A DNA stretch of 64,000 nucleotides from Deltaproteobacteria bacterium (lineage in GTDB: Bacteria; Myxococcota; UBA727; VGSZ01): assembly GCA_016177705.1 (NCBI GenBank), contig JACOUT010000013.1:1-64000 (forward strand), read 5' to 3'. Both the position numbers and the translations under genes were made by a program. Positions 31,385 to 45,349 of this stretch are shown in pieces. The stretch's first letter is position 1. The number at the start of each line of letters is the position of its first letter. Under the pieces are notes generated by a model. It did no database searches, had not been told where the DNA came from, and saw only the letters and a program-made list of their open reading frames with translations.

Positions 31385-34327
31385 TTGAAGTACGCCCCCC
31401 TGCCTTGGGTGCACATCGCCGACGCGCTGCGCCCCTCCGTTCGCAAGCTCCGCATCGTGCTCGAGGAGCCCGCCTTTTTCGGCGAGCGCACCTTCGTGCG
31501 CCTGCACGATGGCCCGCGCTCGGAGTCGATCACCGACACGCACCTGTTGTTGAAGGGCCAGCAGCCGCTGTCCGCGCGCGAGCGCGCCGCCATCGAGATC
31601 CTGCACGAGGCCGGCCCCTCGCACGCCAAGAAGGGCCGCTTCTCGTTGACGCGCCATCAGATCGGGCGCCTGCTCGCGTTCGCGCACGACGTGCCGCTCG
31701 AGGTGGAGGGCAAGGGCGGCATCGCGGTCATCCCTCGCCCCGCGCGCATCACCGGGCGGGTCAAGGAGCTCGAAGGCGGCACCGTGCTCGTCTTCGAGGC
31801 GGTCGACGCCGACGGTACCACCATCACCGGCAAGGAGGGCGAGCAGCCGCTGGTGCTCGGCGAGCGCGAGGCCTTCTTGCTCGACGAGCAGCTCAAGCTC
31901 TATCGCCTGTCGCCGCCGCTGTTGCCCGGCGAGACCAACGCCTTCTTGTTCTGCGAGCCGCTGATGCTGCAAGGGCTCTGCACCGACGAGGGCAAGGCCG
32001 GCTTCGAGGCGGTGGTCAGCCTCGGCGTCGACCTCGCCGATCTGGTCGAAGTGGCGCGGCGCCCCGACGCCCACAAGGTGGTGCTGCGCGCCATGCTGAC
32101 GCGTGCCGACGACGGGCCCGGCTTCGCGCTACGCGTGCACTTGGTGACCGAGCTGTCGGTGGCCGGCTTGCACGACGAGGTCGAGGTGAGCGCGCGCGCC
32201 GGCCTGCCGCCGGTGCACGCCATCGCCACCGCGCCCGCGAGCAAGAAGCCGCCCAAGCCTCCTGCCAAGGAGGAGGGCTCGATGGTGCTGGTGGCGCGCC
32301 CCTCCACCGACGAGGAGGTGGCGCGCCAGGCGCTGTTCGACCTCGGCCTGCACGCGGCGGCGAGCCACCGCGGCTTCGTCGCCGTCGGTGAGCCCTCGCT
32401 CGACATCCTGGTCAAAATCGCGGCGCGCGAGGGCGTGCCGCCCTTCGTCCACGTCGACCCCGACACGCTGCCGCGCATCGTCAAGCTGCCGCCGGTGCCG
32501 GTGTTGAACGTGCGCAAGATCGCGGGCGACAAGCGCGGGCTGTTGTCGGTGCGGCTCGACGTCGGCGAGGAGGCGATGAAGCTCGCGCTCCAGTTCGACG
32601 ACATCGTGCGCGCCGTGATGGCCGGTCGCCAATCGCTCATGCTCGACGAGGACACCGTGCTCGGCTTCACACCGGATGCCGGCAAGGCGCTCGAGCTGAT
32701 CGCCGACTCGCTCGAGCTGAAGGACGCGTCATCCATGCGCGAGCTCGGACCGGCGGAGCTGGCCATGTTGGTGGCCGGCCTCGACGGCAAGGTCGAGATC
32801 GACGCCGACGACCCGAGCATCAAGAAGCGGGTCGAGGAATTCCTCAAGGCGCCCGCCGAGGAGGACCGCGCGCTGCCCAAGGCGTTGCTCGCCACCCTGC
32901 GCCCCTACCAGCAGGAGGGCACGGCCTGGCTGTCGCAGCTTCACCGCTTGGGCGTCGGCCGCATCCTCGCGGACGACATGGGCCTCGGCAAGACGCTGAT
33001 GGCGCTGACGCTGCTCGCCAAGGCGCGCGAGAAGGACGGCCAGAAGCCGTCCTTGGTGGTGGCACCGACCTCCGTGCTCGACGTCTGGGTGGACGAAGCC
33101 AAGCGGCACGTGCCCACGCTCGACGTGCTCAAGTGGCATGGCCGGGACAGAAAGGGACTCAACCAAAAAGCGCTCGACGCCGACGTGGTGGTGACGAGCT
33201 ACGCGCTCTTGCGTCGCGACGTCGACGGCGCGCTCGGCAACGTCGACTTCCGCTACTTGATGCTCGACGAAGCGCAGAACGTGAAGAACGCCACCACCGA
33301 AGCGTGGAAGGCCGCGCGCCTGGTGAAGAGCGATCAGCGCATGGCGCTCACCGGTACGCCCATCGAGAACCGCGTCGAGGAGCTGTGGAGCATCCTCGAT
33401 CTGGTGGCGCCCGGGCTGCTCGGCACCGAGCGCGCCTTCGAGCGCCGCTACGGCCGGCCCATCGCCAAGGGCGACGCTGGGCGGCTCGACGAGCTGCGGC
33501 GGCGCACCCGCCCGGTGATCCTGCGGCGAAAGAAGGAAGACGTCGCCAAGGACCTGCCGCCCAAGATCGAGACGGTGCTTCGCTGCGAGATGGATCCGGA
33601 GCAACGCGCGCTCTACCTGCGCGTGCTCGCGGAGGTTCGCAGCGATGTGCAGAAGGCGCTCAAGGTGCACACGCGCGCACGCGCGCGCGCCTCCATCCTG
33701 GCGGCGCTGATGCGCCTGCGCCAGGTGTGCTGCGACCCGCGCCTGATCGCGGCCATCGACGACAAGGATGCGTTCAACGCGACTGGCGTCGGCTCGGCCA
33801 AGCTCGGGCTGTTCGAGGAGGTGATGAGCGAGGCCTTGGCCGAGCCCCAGCGCAAGGTCATCGTGTTCTCGCAGTTCGTCGAGATGCAGAAGCTCTTGTT
33901 CGACGTGCTCGACCGAGTGGGCGCCAAGGGCGCGCTGTGGCTGCACGGCGGCTCCAAGAACCGCGGCGAGATCGTGGCGCAGTTCCAGGAGCCGACCGGC
34001 CCGCGCGTCATCGTGGTCAGCCTCAAGGCCGGCGGCACCGGCGTCACGCTGACCGCTGCCGACACCGTGGTCCACTACGACCCGTGGTGGAACCCAGCCG
34101 TCGAGGATCAGGCGACCGATCGCGCGCACCGCATCGGCCAGGAAAAGACCGTGCACGTCATCAAGCTCGCCTGTGAGGACACCATCGAGGAGCGCATGCT
34201 GGCGCTCGGCGAGGACAAGCGCGCCGCGGCCGAGAGCGTGCTCGGCAAGGACGGCGCGGGACCAAAGGCGCTCTCGCTCGAGGAGATCGAGGGGATGCTC
34301 GACGCCGAGGCCGCCCGCGGCTTCTGA
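31385..34327 (+). CDS. SNF2-family DNA-dependent ATPase (helicase-like)
   Basis: This encodes about 980 residues if the TTG at 31385 is used. The Swi2/Snf2 ATPase starts near residue 500: LRPYQQEGTAWLSQL (motif Q-like), Walker A DDMGLGKT (about 530-537), VVAPTSVLDVWVDEA, Walker B LMLDEAQNVKN, GTPIENRVEELW, and the C-terminal lobe KVIVFSQFVEMQ, VVSLKAGGTGVTLTAAD and TDRAHRIGQ. The N-terminal 480 residues match no motif recognised here. Such bacterial proteins remodel protein-DNA complexes such as stalled RNA polymerase. A TATGCT near 31349 may be a -10. The region between this gene and the divergent histidine kinase is 170 bases. The start is uncertain because no strong Shine-Dalgarno site is visible. 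Confidence 0.9.
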   Translation: MKYAPLPWVHIADALRPSVRKLRIVLEEPAFFGERTFVRLHDGPRSESITDTHLLLKGQQPLSARERAAIEILHEAGPSHAKKGRFSLTRHQIGRLLAFAHDVPLEVEGKGGIAVIPRPARITGRVKELEGGTVLVFEAVDADGTTITGKEGEQPLVLGEREAFLLDEQLKLYRLSPPLLPGETNAFLFCEPLMLQGLCTDEGKAGFEAVVSLGVDLADLVEVARRPDAHKVVLRAMLTRADDGPGFALRVHLVTELSVAGLHDEVEVSARAGLPPVHAIATAPASKKPPKPPAKEEGSMVLVARPSTDEEVARQALFDLGLHAAASHRGFVAVGEPSLDILVKIAAREGVPPFVHVDPDTLPRIVKLPPVPVLNVRKIAGDKRGLLSVRLDVGEEAMKLALQFDDIVRAVMAGRQSLMLDEDTVLGFTPDAGKALELIADSLELKDASSMRELGPAELAMLVAGLDGKVEIDADDPSIKKRVEEFLKAPAEEDRALPKALLATLRPYQQEGTAWLSQLHRLGVGRILADDMGLGKTLMALTLLAKAREKDGQKPSLVVAPTSVLDVWVDEAKRHVPTLDVLKWHGRDRKGLNQKALDADVVVTSYALLRRDVDGALGNVDFRYLMLDEAQNVKNATTEAWKAARLVKSDQRMALTGTPIENRVEELWSILDLVAPGLLGTERAFERRYGRPIAKGDAGRLDELRRRTRPVILRRKKEDVAKDLPPKIETVLRCEMDPEQRALYLRVLAEVRSDVQKALKVHTRARARASILAALMRLRQVCCDPRLIAAIDDKDAFNATGVGSAKLGLFEEVMSEALAEPQRKVIVFSQFVEMQKLLFDVLDRVGAKGALWLHGGSKNRGEIVAQFQEPTGPRVIVVSLKAGGTGVTLTAADTVVHYDPWWNPAVEDQATDRAHRIGQEKTVHVIKLACEDTIEERMLALGEDKRAAAESVLGKDGAGPKALSLEEIEGMLDAEAARGF

Positions 34328-34403
34328 AGGTCCATCCCTTGGGCGGCAGTGGTTTTGCGTCGTCGGGCTTGGCCGCGAGCGCGGGATTCACTATCTAGGG
34401 CGG

Positions 34404-35048
34404 ATGCGCACCACCCAGCTGCTCATCGCCCTCCCTGCCCTCCTCGCTCTGCTCGGCTGTCCGCCCAAGGCGGAGGAAAAGCCGTTGCCCCCCTCGGGGC
34501 TCGCCGGCAGCCCCGACCAGGCGTCGCCGCACGGCGCGGCGGGCGCCACGGGCACGGCGCTGCCAGGCGCCGGCGCCGCCATGCCGACGCCCTCGGGCAA
34601 CGATCCCGCGTTGGCCTTGCCGGCCGGACACCCGCCGATCGACGACGCGGCCGTGGCTGCTGCGGCCAAGACGGGGCCAACCGCTCCGCCCATCGACGAC
34701 GGCTCGCTACAGATCAAGGGCAAGGTGCTCGAGGTGCTCGAGGTGCCCCAGTACACGTACCTGCGCCTCGACACACCCGGCGGCGAGGTCTGGGCCGCGG
34801 TCACCAAGGCGCCGGTCAAGGTCGGCGACAGCGTCGCCATCGCCAGCCCGATGATGATGGAGAACTTCCCGTCGAAGGCGCTCAACCGCACCTTCGCCAA
34901 GCTGATCATGGGCAGCCTGGTCATGACCGGCGGCGCGGGCAAGGCGCCGCCCGGCCCCGCGGCGCCGGTCAAGGGAGAACACCCCGCCAACGGGGATCAT
35001 CCAAACAGCCCTGATCACCCGGCGAAGGGCGCCCCGGGCAAGGGTTGA
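34404..35048 (+). CDS. Lipoprotein with NrfJ-like OB-fold domain
   Basis: This encodes 214 residues with a signal peptide and lipobox LLALLGC (Cys19). A Pro/Gly/Ala linker (20-100) precedes a domain at about 103-175: GKVLEVLEVPQYTYLRLDT, GEVWAAVTKAPVKVGD and SKALNRTFAKL. This pattern matches the NrfJ-related group of periplasmic proteins, where a conserved YTYxxxDT and SKxLxRTF recur; the function is unsettled. The tail is Pro/His/Asp-rich. It follows the SNF2 gene after 76 bases on the same strand; co-transcription is possible but there is no functional link. Confidence 0.75.
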   Translation: MRTTQLLIALPALLALLGCPPKAEEKPLPPSGLAGSPDQASPHGAAGATGTALPGAGAAMPTPSGNDPALALPAGHPPIDDAAVAAAAKTGPTAPPIDDGSLQIKGKVLEVLEVPQYTYLRLDTPGGEVWAAVTKAPVKVGDSVAIASPMMMENFPSKALNRTFAKLIMGSLVMTGGAGKAPPGPAAPVKGEHPANGDHPNSPDHPAKGAPGKG

Positions 35049-35069
35049 GCACCGCGCCGTGGGCGCAGG

Positions 35070-35282
35070 TCAGCCCGACAGCTCGGGCGCGCCGACGACG
35101 CGCGCGCGCCCGCGGAACAGCCGCGCGGGAGTGACGCCGAGCGTGGACAGCGCCCAGCCGAGCATCGCCAGCGCCATGCCCTCGTCGAGCCAGCCGATGA
35201 TGGGGAGAACGTCGGTCGGCTCGGGCACGAACAGGTAGACGCCCGACAGCACGGCAACGGCGACGGCGAGCTTCTTCTTCAT
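35070..35282 (-). CDS. DUF1232-like small membrane protein
   Basis: This encodes 70 residues from the ATG at 35282, chosen because GGAGG lies five bases upstream. The Lys-rich N-terminus (MKKKLAVAV) leads into a hydrophobic segment, then FVPEPTDVLPIIGWLDEGMAL, the central DUF1232 pattern (P-x-D-h-hP-hhG-hDD), and a second hydrophobic segment. The family function is unknown. A longer frame reaching 35393 has poor coding character. Confidence 0.75.
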   Translation of the reverse strand: MKKKLAVAVAVLSGVYLFVPEPTDVLPIIGWLDEGMALAMLGWALSTLGVTPARLFRGRARVVGAPELSG

Positions 35283-35401
35283 TCTGGCCTCCACCCGCGC
35301 ACCCATGCGCATGCGCGCATACGCGTACCTAAGGAGAACGCGCCGAGCGCGGCGCGTCTTCCAAGAGCATGGGCACGTCGGCCCGCACGACAAGTGCGGG
35401 T

Positions 35402-37837
<2,436 letters not shown>

Positions 37838-37941
37838 ACGATCTCCATTTCCCGGGGCTCGCCGGGCGGACACAAGGACGGATTCGGTGAATATACGCGG
37901 GCCCGGCCCGAGGACAAGCGTCGACGTGGACGCCCCCGCCC

Positions 37942-39561
37942 CTACGGCGGGTTCGGGTTGGTGACGTCCGCGACCAGGTCGGGGACGCCGATCTCGAAGG
38001 CCCCGTCGGCCCCCGCCATGCCCTCGCCCACCAGGATGGCGGCGCCCCGCTCGTCGAGCAGCGCCGAGAACACCCGCACCCAGGCGCCCTCCTGCGGGGC
38101 GTCATCGAACAGCACGGTGCCAGCCACGATGGCCCGCGGCGGCAGCTCGACGTCGTGGCCCGAGCGATCGGCGGCGAAGGTGACGATCTCGGAGAACGCC
38201 GGCGCCGAGGACGACGGGGGTGGCCTGGTGGAGAGGCGATAGCGGCCAGGGTCGACCGCGGCCTGCCAGCGGCCGTCCTGGTCGCTCTCGGCCTCGAAGG
38301 CGACCAGCGACTCGCCGAGCAGCTCCTCCGGCACGCCCGCGACGTCGCCGATGCGCACCAGCGCAATGCGGGCGTTGCCCACCGCGTCGCCCGCCGTGTC
38401 GAGCACCGTGCCGGCGACCTGGATCCGCTCGGGCAGGCGGAACACCACCGGCGAGTCGGGCGGCGTCGGCACCTGCAGGGCGGACGCGGCGAGCATGCCG
38501 GCACCAGGCGCGTCCGGGCCGCCGAGCACGAGGGCGTCGTAGGTCGCCGGCACCAGCGCGAGGTCGAACACCCCGTCCGCGTCGGCGGTCGCCGACAGCG
38601 TGAACAACCCATTGCCGACGACGCCGCGCACCACCAGGAGCGCCCCCGCCACCGGCGCGCCGTTGCCGTCGATCACCGCGGCCTGAAACGGCACCGGGGT
38701 GAGTACGTCACCGAGCTCGACGTCGCCGAGCGGGTTGTCGCCGTCGGTCAAGGTCAGCCCCGGCATCGTGACCAAGGGGTACGGCCGGTTCTCCGCCGTC
38801 GGCGTCACCACCAAGGTGACGTCGGTGACCGGCTCGGCCAACGCCACCTCGAAGGCGCCGCTCGGGTCGGTGATGGCCATGGACGACAGGCGCCGCCCGT
38901 CGGCGCGCTCGACGTGCACGGCCAGCGCCGGGATGCCGGACACCGAGACGCCGGTGCCTGCGACCACGCGGCCGTGCACCACCGGCCCAACGTCGGGCAG
39001 CTCGAGCGGCGGCAGGTCGAAGGAGCCGTTGTCGGCGTCCACCAATACCGGCGTGTCGTCGTGCAAGTAGAAGGGCGCGCGCGACGGGTCGGTCGGGTTG
39101 ACGGTGACGGCGTAGCGTGCGCCGTCGAGCGCGATGACGCTGAACTGCCCCGCCCCGTCGCTGGTCGACTGCGGCGCCAGCGCGCGGCCCGGGATCGCCA
39201 GCGCGGGGCGCAACAGCACGTTGGCGACCAGCGGCGCCTCGCCGCTTTGCACGGAGCCCTGCACCGCCACGCCCCGTCGCAGCGCCACGTCGACGCGCGG
39301 CGTGGTCGACAGATCGACCTGCAAGACGTTCTGCACCGGCAACCCGGACGCCGCCCCCGGATCGACCTCGACGTCGACGGTGGTGAGGCGCTGATCGAGC
39401 GGATCGAGGCAGGCGCCGAAGGCGCAGACGTAGCCGCCATCGCAGGCGCGATCGCTGCCACACGGTGCGTCGGCGGCGTAGTCGGTGCACGCCGCGCCCT
39501 GTACGAGCAGCGTGAGCGGCAGCCACAGGAGCGGGCCGCTGCCCAAGAGCGCGCGCGTCAT
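37942..39561 (-). CDS. Lipoprotein with carboxypeptidase-regulatory-like repeats
   Basis: This encodes 539 residues. A signal peptide ends in the lipobox VQGAAC (about Cys25). A Cys-rich segment follows (CGSDRACDGGYVCAFGAC), resembling the CxxDxxCxxGxxC modules of myxobacterial lipoproteins. The rest contains about five beta-sandwich units of the carboxypeptidase-regulatory type, with repeats such as VQGSVQSGEAPLVANVLL, VHGRVVAGTGVSVSG and VAGTVLDTAGDAVGNARI. These act as structural or carbohydrate-binding modules on cell surfaces. The ATG overlaps the stop of the upstream lipoprotein gene (ATGA), so it is the end of the run starting with the sigma-54 activator gene. Confidence 0.75.
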   Translation of the reverse strand: MTRALLGSGPLLWLPLTLLVQGAACTDYAADAPCGSDRACDGGYVCAFGACLDPLDQRLTTVDVEVDPGAASGLPVQNVLQVDLSTTPRVDVALRRGVAVQGSVQSGEAPLVANVLLRPALAIPGRALAPQSTSDGAGQFSVIALDGARYAVTVNPTDPSRAPFYLHDDTPVLVDADNGSFDLPPLELPDVGPVVHGRVVAGTGVSVSGIPALAVHVERADGRRLSSMAITDPSGAFEVALAEPVTDVTLVVTPTAENRPYPLVTMPGLTLTDGDNPLGDVELGDVLTPVPFQAAVIDGNGAPVAGALLVVRGVVGNGLFTLSATADADGVFDLALVPATYDALVLGGPDAPGAGMLAASALQVPTPPDSPVVFRLPERIQVAGTVLDTAGDAVGNARIALVRIGDVAGVPEELLGESLVAFEAESDQDGRWQAAVDPGRYRLSTRPPPSSSAPAFSEIVTFAADRSGHDVELPPRAIVAGTVLFDDAPQEGAWVRVFSALLDERGAAILVGEGMAGADGAFEIGVPDLVADVTNPNPP

Positions 39562-40243
39562 TGGCCGCCCCCCTCGACGGGGCACGCCTGGTCATCGAGG
39601 TCGATGAGCCAGGAGAAGTAGAGCTGGCCCGAGCCGTCGCGCGGCTTGTCCTCACCGGGCACGAAGCCGCCGTCCGAGATACGCACCTCGAGCAACTGGG
39701 TGAGCGTGTTGCCCGGCGCCACCTGGTCGTCGAGGTCGCCGACCTCGGAGCGCAACAGCGCCGCGGTGAGCTCGAGCGGCACGAAGTCGTAGACCAGCAC
39801 GCCCTCCTGGTTCTCGACGGGCACCAGCTCATCTTCGAACAGGCGCTCGCGCACGCCGTCGATGGCGCCGCCGTCGCGCTTGAGCAGCAGCGTGATGCGC
39901 ACCGTCAGCGCGTCCAGGTCGTCGTCGAACAGGTTGGCGACGTTGACGACCAAGGGGCGGCAGCCGTCGCCGAACTGCGCCAGGTTGGCCTCGAATTGGA
40001 ACTTGGGGCTGACCGCGTCGCCGGTGGGCGCGTGGTTGGTCGGGGCCCGAACGCCGTCGATGTAGAAGGGGTCGATGCAGCCCATGGTCGGCGCGAGCAG
40101 CGCCGCAGCCATCACTAGCAACGGGGGTGCCACTCGGCGGCCACCCGCCCAAGACCCTGCCGCGACGTCGCTTTCCGTGACGCGCGGCCGCTCGGTCGGC
40201 GACGCCGGGCGGGGCGAACGCGACAGGGACGTCGCGGCGCTGC

Positions 40244-40247
<4 letters not shown>
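39558..40247 (-). CDS. Probable lipoprotein coupled to the FHA-type activator gene
   Basis: This encodes 229 residues from a GTG that overlaps the activator's stop codon (GTGA). A long N-terminal stretch (about 38 residues) precedes a hydrophobic segment ending in LAPTMGC, a lipobox-like site, so translation may start further in. The mature part is acidic, with recurring Asp clusters (VNVANLFDDDLDALTVRI) and few Cys. No family was recognised. Coupling to a regulator gene upstream and a lipoprotein gene downstream suggests that all three are produced together. Confidence 0.65.
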
Positions 40248-42112
<1,865 letters not shown>

Positions 42113-42140
42113 CGCGCCCTCTCGTGTAGCGCGTTCTCTT

Positions 42141-43130
42141 TCAGGGCTCCACAGGCGCCGGCGGGCCGTCGGCCGAGGGGGTCGTCGGCTCCGGGGGCGC
42201 CGGCGCGATCTTGCGCACCGCCTTGATCTCGGCGGGCGTCAACGGCCGTCGCGTCTGCTTGCGCTCCACCACCGCGCGGTCTTCGTAGTTCCACAGTGCG
42301 TCCGCGACGCCGACGCCGTAGGCGAGCACGAAGGCCATGCTGCCGACCCATTGCACGCCCCAGAATGCCTGCTGGCGAAGCTCCGCCTCGTCGACCGCAG
42401 CTTGGCGTGCTGCGTTGCCTCCAGAGGAGGATCCACCACGGGATGCCGCCCACACCAGGTCGGTCTTGGCGATCTGGTCGCCGTAGAAGCCCGTCGCCGC
42501 CACGGCCAGCGACACCCCCTGCAGGCTGCCCATGACCACCGCCATCACCATGTCGTCGTTGGCCGCCTGCGCCAGGCCAAAGGGCAAGAAGGCGGCGGCG
42601 AGCGGCGTCTCACGCACCGTGGTGACGCGCTCCACCAGCACGCCGCCGTCGACGCTGTCCTTCTTGTCGGCCTCGCGCGCGCGCCTGATCTCCTCGAGCT
42701 GTACGCGCATCGACGCCTTCTGCTTCTCGAAGATCTCGACGGCCACCGGCGGGGTCAGGAAGGGATCGAGCGAGTAGTCGGGATCGATGGCGAGCAGGCT
42801 CGACAACTCGCGCGCGGCCTCGATGGGCCGTCCCGCCAGCGCCAGGCAGATGCCGAGCATGCGGTGCACGTCGAGTTGCTGGCGCTCGTCGCCGAGCGTA
42901 CCGGGCACCACCAGCGGACCAAGCTGGTCGAGCGTGCCTGCGCAGTCGCCGTACTCGAACAGGTTCTTGCCCTTGGCGTAGCGCTGCTCTGGCGTGGCTT
43001 GCGGAGCATCGGGCGGCGCCAGCTCGGCTGCCGGCGATGCGGCCGCCGGGTCTGCCGCCGGCGCACCTTGTGCGAGCGCGGGCAAGGCCCACGCGATCGC
43101 GATCAATCCCTCAAGGAGCTGCCTCGTCAC
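42141..43130 (-). CDS. Exported TPR-like protein with hydrophobic C-terminal half
   Basis: This encodes 329 residues from a GTG that lies inside the 3' end of the PEGA-kinase gene (20-base overlap). A signal peptide (about 1-20) and an Ala/Pro spacer are followed by TPR-like helices (YAKGKNLFEYGDCAGTLDQL, then LGICLALAGRPIEAARELSS and LAIDPDYSLDPFLTPP). The second half has two hydrophobic regions (about 185-220 and 265-285), starting with AAAFLPFGLAQAANDD. This TPR plus FLPFG-type hydrophobic arrangement recurs in myxobacterial envelope proteins of unknown function. Its position between kinase and activator suggests a role in the same signalling unit. Confidence 0.7.
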   Translation of the reverse strand: MTRQLLEGLIAIAWALPALAQGAPAADPAAASPAAELAPPDAPQATPEQRYAKGKNLFEYGDCAGTLDQLGPLVVPGTLGDERQQLDVHRMLGICLALAGRPIEAARELSSLLAIDPDYSLDPFLTPPVAVEIFEKQKASMRVQLEEIRRAREADKKDSVDGGVLVERVTTVRETPLAAAFLPFGLAQAANDDMVMAVVMGSLQGVSLAVAATGFYGDQIAKTDLVWAASRGGSSSGGNAARQAAVDEAELRQQAFWGVQWVGSMAFVLAYGVGVADALWNYEDRAVVERKQTRRPLTPAEIKAVRKIAPAPPEPTTPSADGPPAPVEP

Positions 43131-45195
43131 TGCCGTCGGGTTCTAGCACGACGTCGAGGACCGCGGTCTCGCCCGCCAGGAACTCGACCTTCTGCCGCTT
43201 GGGCCGATACCCCTTCTTGACCACGAACACCTCGCGCACCGCGCGCGACAGCTCGCCGAGCGTCACCACCAGGGGGCGCTCGAGCGTCTGACCGGCGCTG
43301 ACCACGCCGCCCGTACCCGCGACGCTGACCGACGCGTCCGCGACGTTGCAGGTGACCTTCAACAACGCGGGCCGCGGCTCGAGCTTGACGGTGATGACCG
43401 GCGGCTCGCCCTCGGCCTTGACCTCGAAGGGCAGCTCCTTGTCCTTGGCCGACGGGTTCTGCAACAGCGCAACGTGCGGACCGACGGCGAGCAGCCCGGT
43501 GGCGACCGGCTTGCCGGCGGAGAAGGGCTTGCCGTCGACCGTGATGTTGGCCCAGGGCGCGACCCGGAAGGTGACCATGCGCTCCACCACCGCGGGAGCG
43601 GGCGCGGGCGGTGTGTCGAGCTTGGCGATCGCCGCCGCGTCGTCCTTCTTCGGCGGCTTCGGTCGCGCCGGATCCACCTTGGCGACCTTGCCGGTATCGT
43701 CGGTGACCAGCGCGCCGCCGGCAAACGCCGCCGGCGCGCCGGTCGAAGTGCCCTCGTCGACGGGTGCAGGCAAGGGCGCGGGAGGGTCGACCGCCGGGGC
43801 GGGCTTGGCATCCATGGGGCGCACGTCGTCGAAGCGCGTCGCCACCACCACCGCCGCGACGATCAGGCCCGCGGCCGCGGCGATGACGCCCACCTGCTGC
43901 GCCAGGCGACGCGAGTCGGGCGCGCGACGCGTCGGCTCGGTCACCTCGTGAGGCGCCAGGCCGGCCAGCGCCACGCCGGTGGTGGCGGTGCTCGGCGCCT
44001 CGTCGGCGGCCGGCTCGGCCTCGTCGATGCCGCCCTGCGCGCGCGCCAACAGCGCCTGCGCATCGGCGTCCTCGGCGTCGTCGGCGAGCACGCGATTCAG
44101 GCAGCCGAGCGCGCGCACCGGCGCGCCCTCGTCGAGCAGCGCCGAGGCTCGCGCCAGAAACGCGCGCCGCACGTCGAGCTGCACGCGCGGCAGCGCGTGC
44201 TCGGGATCGGCCAGGATGTTGCGCAGCGGCTCGGGCGACGCCGCAAGACCGGACCGTTCGAGCACCTCGGCCAGCGCGGCACAGAAGACGCCTGCGCTCT
44301 CGAAGCGATCGGCCGGCCGCGTGGCCATGGCGCGCGCCAGGAAGCGCGCCAGGTCGTCGGAGATGCGCGCGCTCTTCTGTTGCGCCGGCACCGAGCGTCC
44401 CTCGACGATCTGCTTGAGCAGCGCGTGCGGCGTCGGCGCCTCGAACGGCAACGTGCCCGTGGTCAGCCAATAGAGGACGGTGCCGAGCGAGAACAGGTCG
44501 CTCCGCTCGTCGGCGTGGCTGCCGTCGATGACCTCGGGTGCCATGTGCGCGGGCGAGCCGAGCAGCGTGCCGGTGACGGTCAAGCCCTTCTGGTCGGCGA
44601 TGTGCGCGATGCCGAAGTCCATCAGCTTGAGCCAGCCGTCGTCCCGCACCATGACGTTCTCGGGCTTGATGTCGCGGTGGACCACCCCCGATTGGTGCGC
44701 GTGCTCGAGCGCCATGCCGAGCTGCCAGACGACGAGCGCGCCCACCTCGGGGCAATTCCACAACTGGTGGCGCTCGGCGAAGTGTTTGAGCGTGAGCCCG
44801 CGCACCAGCTCGGCGACGATGAAGCCCTCGGCGAAGCCGCGCACGCGATCGCGCGCGCCCTCGGGGGTCTCGTCGATGGTCTTGGGCTCCCCCGAGTAGT
44901 CGAAGACCTTGAGGATGTGCGGGTGCTCGAGCCGCGCCACCGCGCGGGCCTCGCGCGCCAGCCGCGCGCGGCACTCTGCCTTCTCGGCCAGGAACGGGTG
45001 CAGCACCTTGATGGCGACGTCACGGTGCAGGTGCTCGTCGTGGCCGAGGTAGACCACGCTCATGCCGCCCTGCCCGATCACCTCGCGCACGCGGTAGTGG
45101 AGCAAGTGCTGGCCGATGAGCGGATCGGGGCCCGCGCCAGCTTGCCTGACGCTCCCTCCGTCGCGGTGCAGCTCCACGGTCTGGGCCATGACCAT
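43111..45195 (-). CDS. Transmembrane Ser/Thr protein kinase with C-terminal PEGA-like domains
   Basis: This encodes 694 residues. The cytoplasmic kinase domain (about 34-310) is complete: glycine loop GQGGMSVVYLG, Lys63, HRDIKPEN (173-180), DFG 193-195 and MAPE. A helical, TPR-like region follows (about 335-395). A transmembrane helix lies near 433-453, then a Pro/Ala-rich linker, and an outer part with a PEGA-like unit (about 558-610, VAPWANITVDGKPFSAGKP) and a second beta unit (about 615-690). PEGA sensor domains are typical of myxobacterial kinases. The first ATG (45195) was used; a second is two codons later. It is second in a run of seven same-strand genes. Confidence 0.9.
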   Translation of the reverse strand: MVMAQTVELHRDGGSVRQAGAGPDPLIGQHLLHYRVREVIGQGGMSVVYLGHDEHLHRDVAIKVLHPFLAEKAECRARLAREARAVARLEHPHILKVFDYSGEPKTIDETPEGARDRVRGFAEGFIVAELVRGLTLKHFAERHQLWNCPEVGALVVWQLGMALEHAHQSGVVHRDIKPENVMVRDDGWLKLMDFGIAHIADQKGLTVTGTLLGSPAHMAPEVIDGSHADERSDLFSLGTVLYWLTTGTLPFEAPTPHALLKQIVEGRSVPAQQKSARISDDLARFLARAMATRPADRFESAGVFCAALAEVLERSGLAASPEPLRNILADPEHALPRVQLDVRRAFLARASALLDEGAPVRALGCLNRVLADDAEDADAQALLARAQGGIDEAEPAADEAPSTATTGVALAGLAPHEVTEPTRRAPDSRRLAQQVGVIAAAAGLIVAAVVVATRFDDVRPMDAKPAPAVDPPAPLPAPVDEGTSTGAPAAFAGGALVTDDTGKVAKVDPARPKPPKKDDAAAIAKLDTPPAPAPAVVERMVTFRVAPWANITVDGKPFSAGKPVATGLLAVGPHVALLQNPSAKDKELPFEVKAEGEPPVITVKLEPRPALLKVTCNVADASVSVAGTGGVVSAGQTLERPLVVTLGELSRAVREVFVVKKGYRPKRQKVEFLAGETAVLDVVLEPDGSDEAAP

Positions 45196-45349
45196 CAGCG
45201 TCGCCTCGCGGTGCGCGGGCGAAGGGTGAGTGATTCCGTCGCGGTAGACAATGACACGAGCCCAGGAGCCCGTCGGTGATCCCCCCGGGCCGGACCCAGG
45301 CTAGCAGAGCGGCACCTGACCCGCTCGACCCGCCGCAAGACGACGGAGG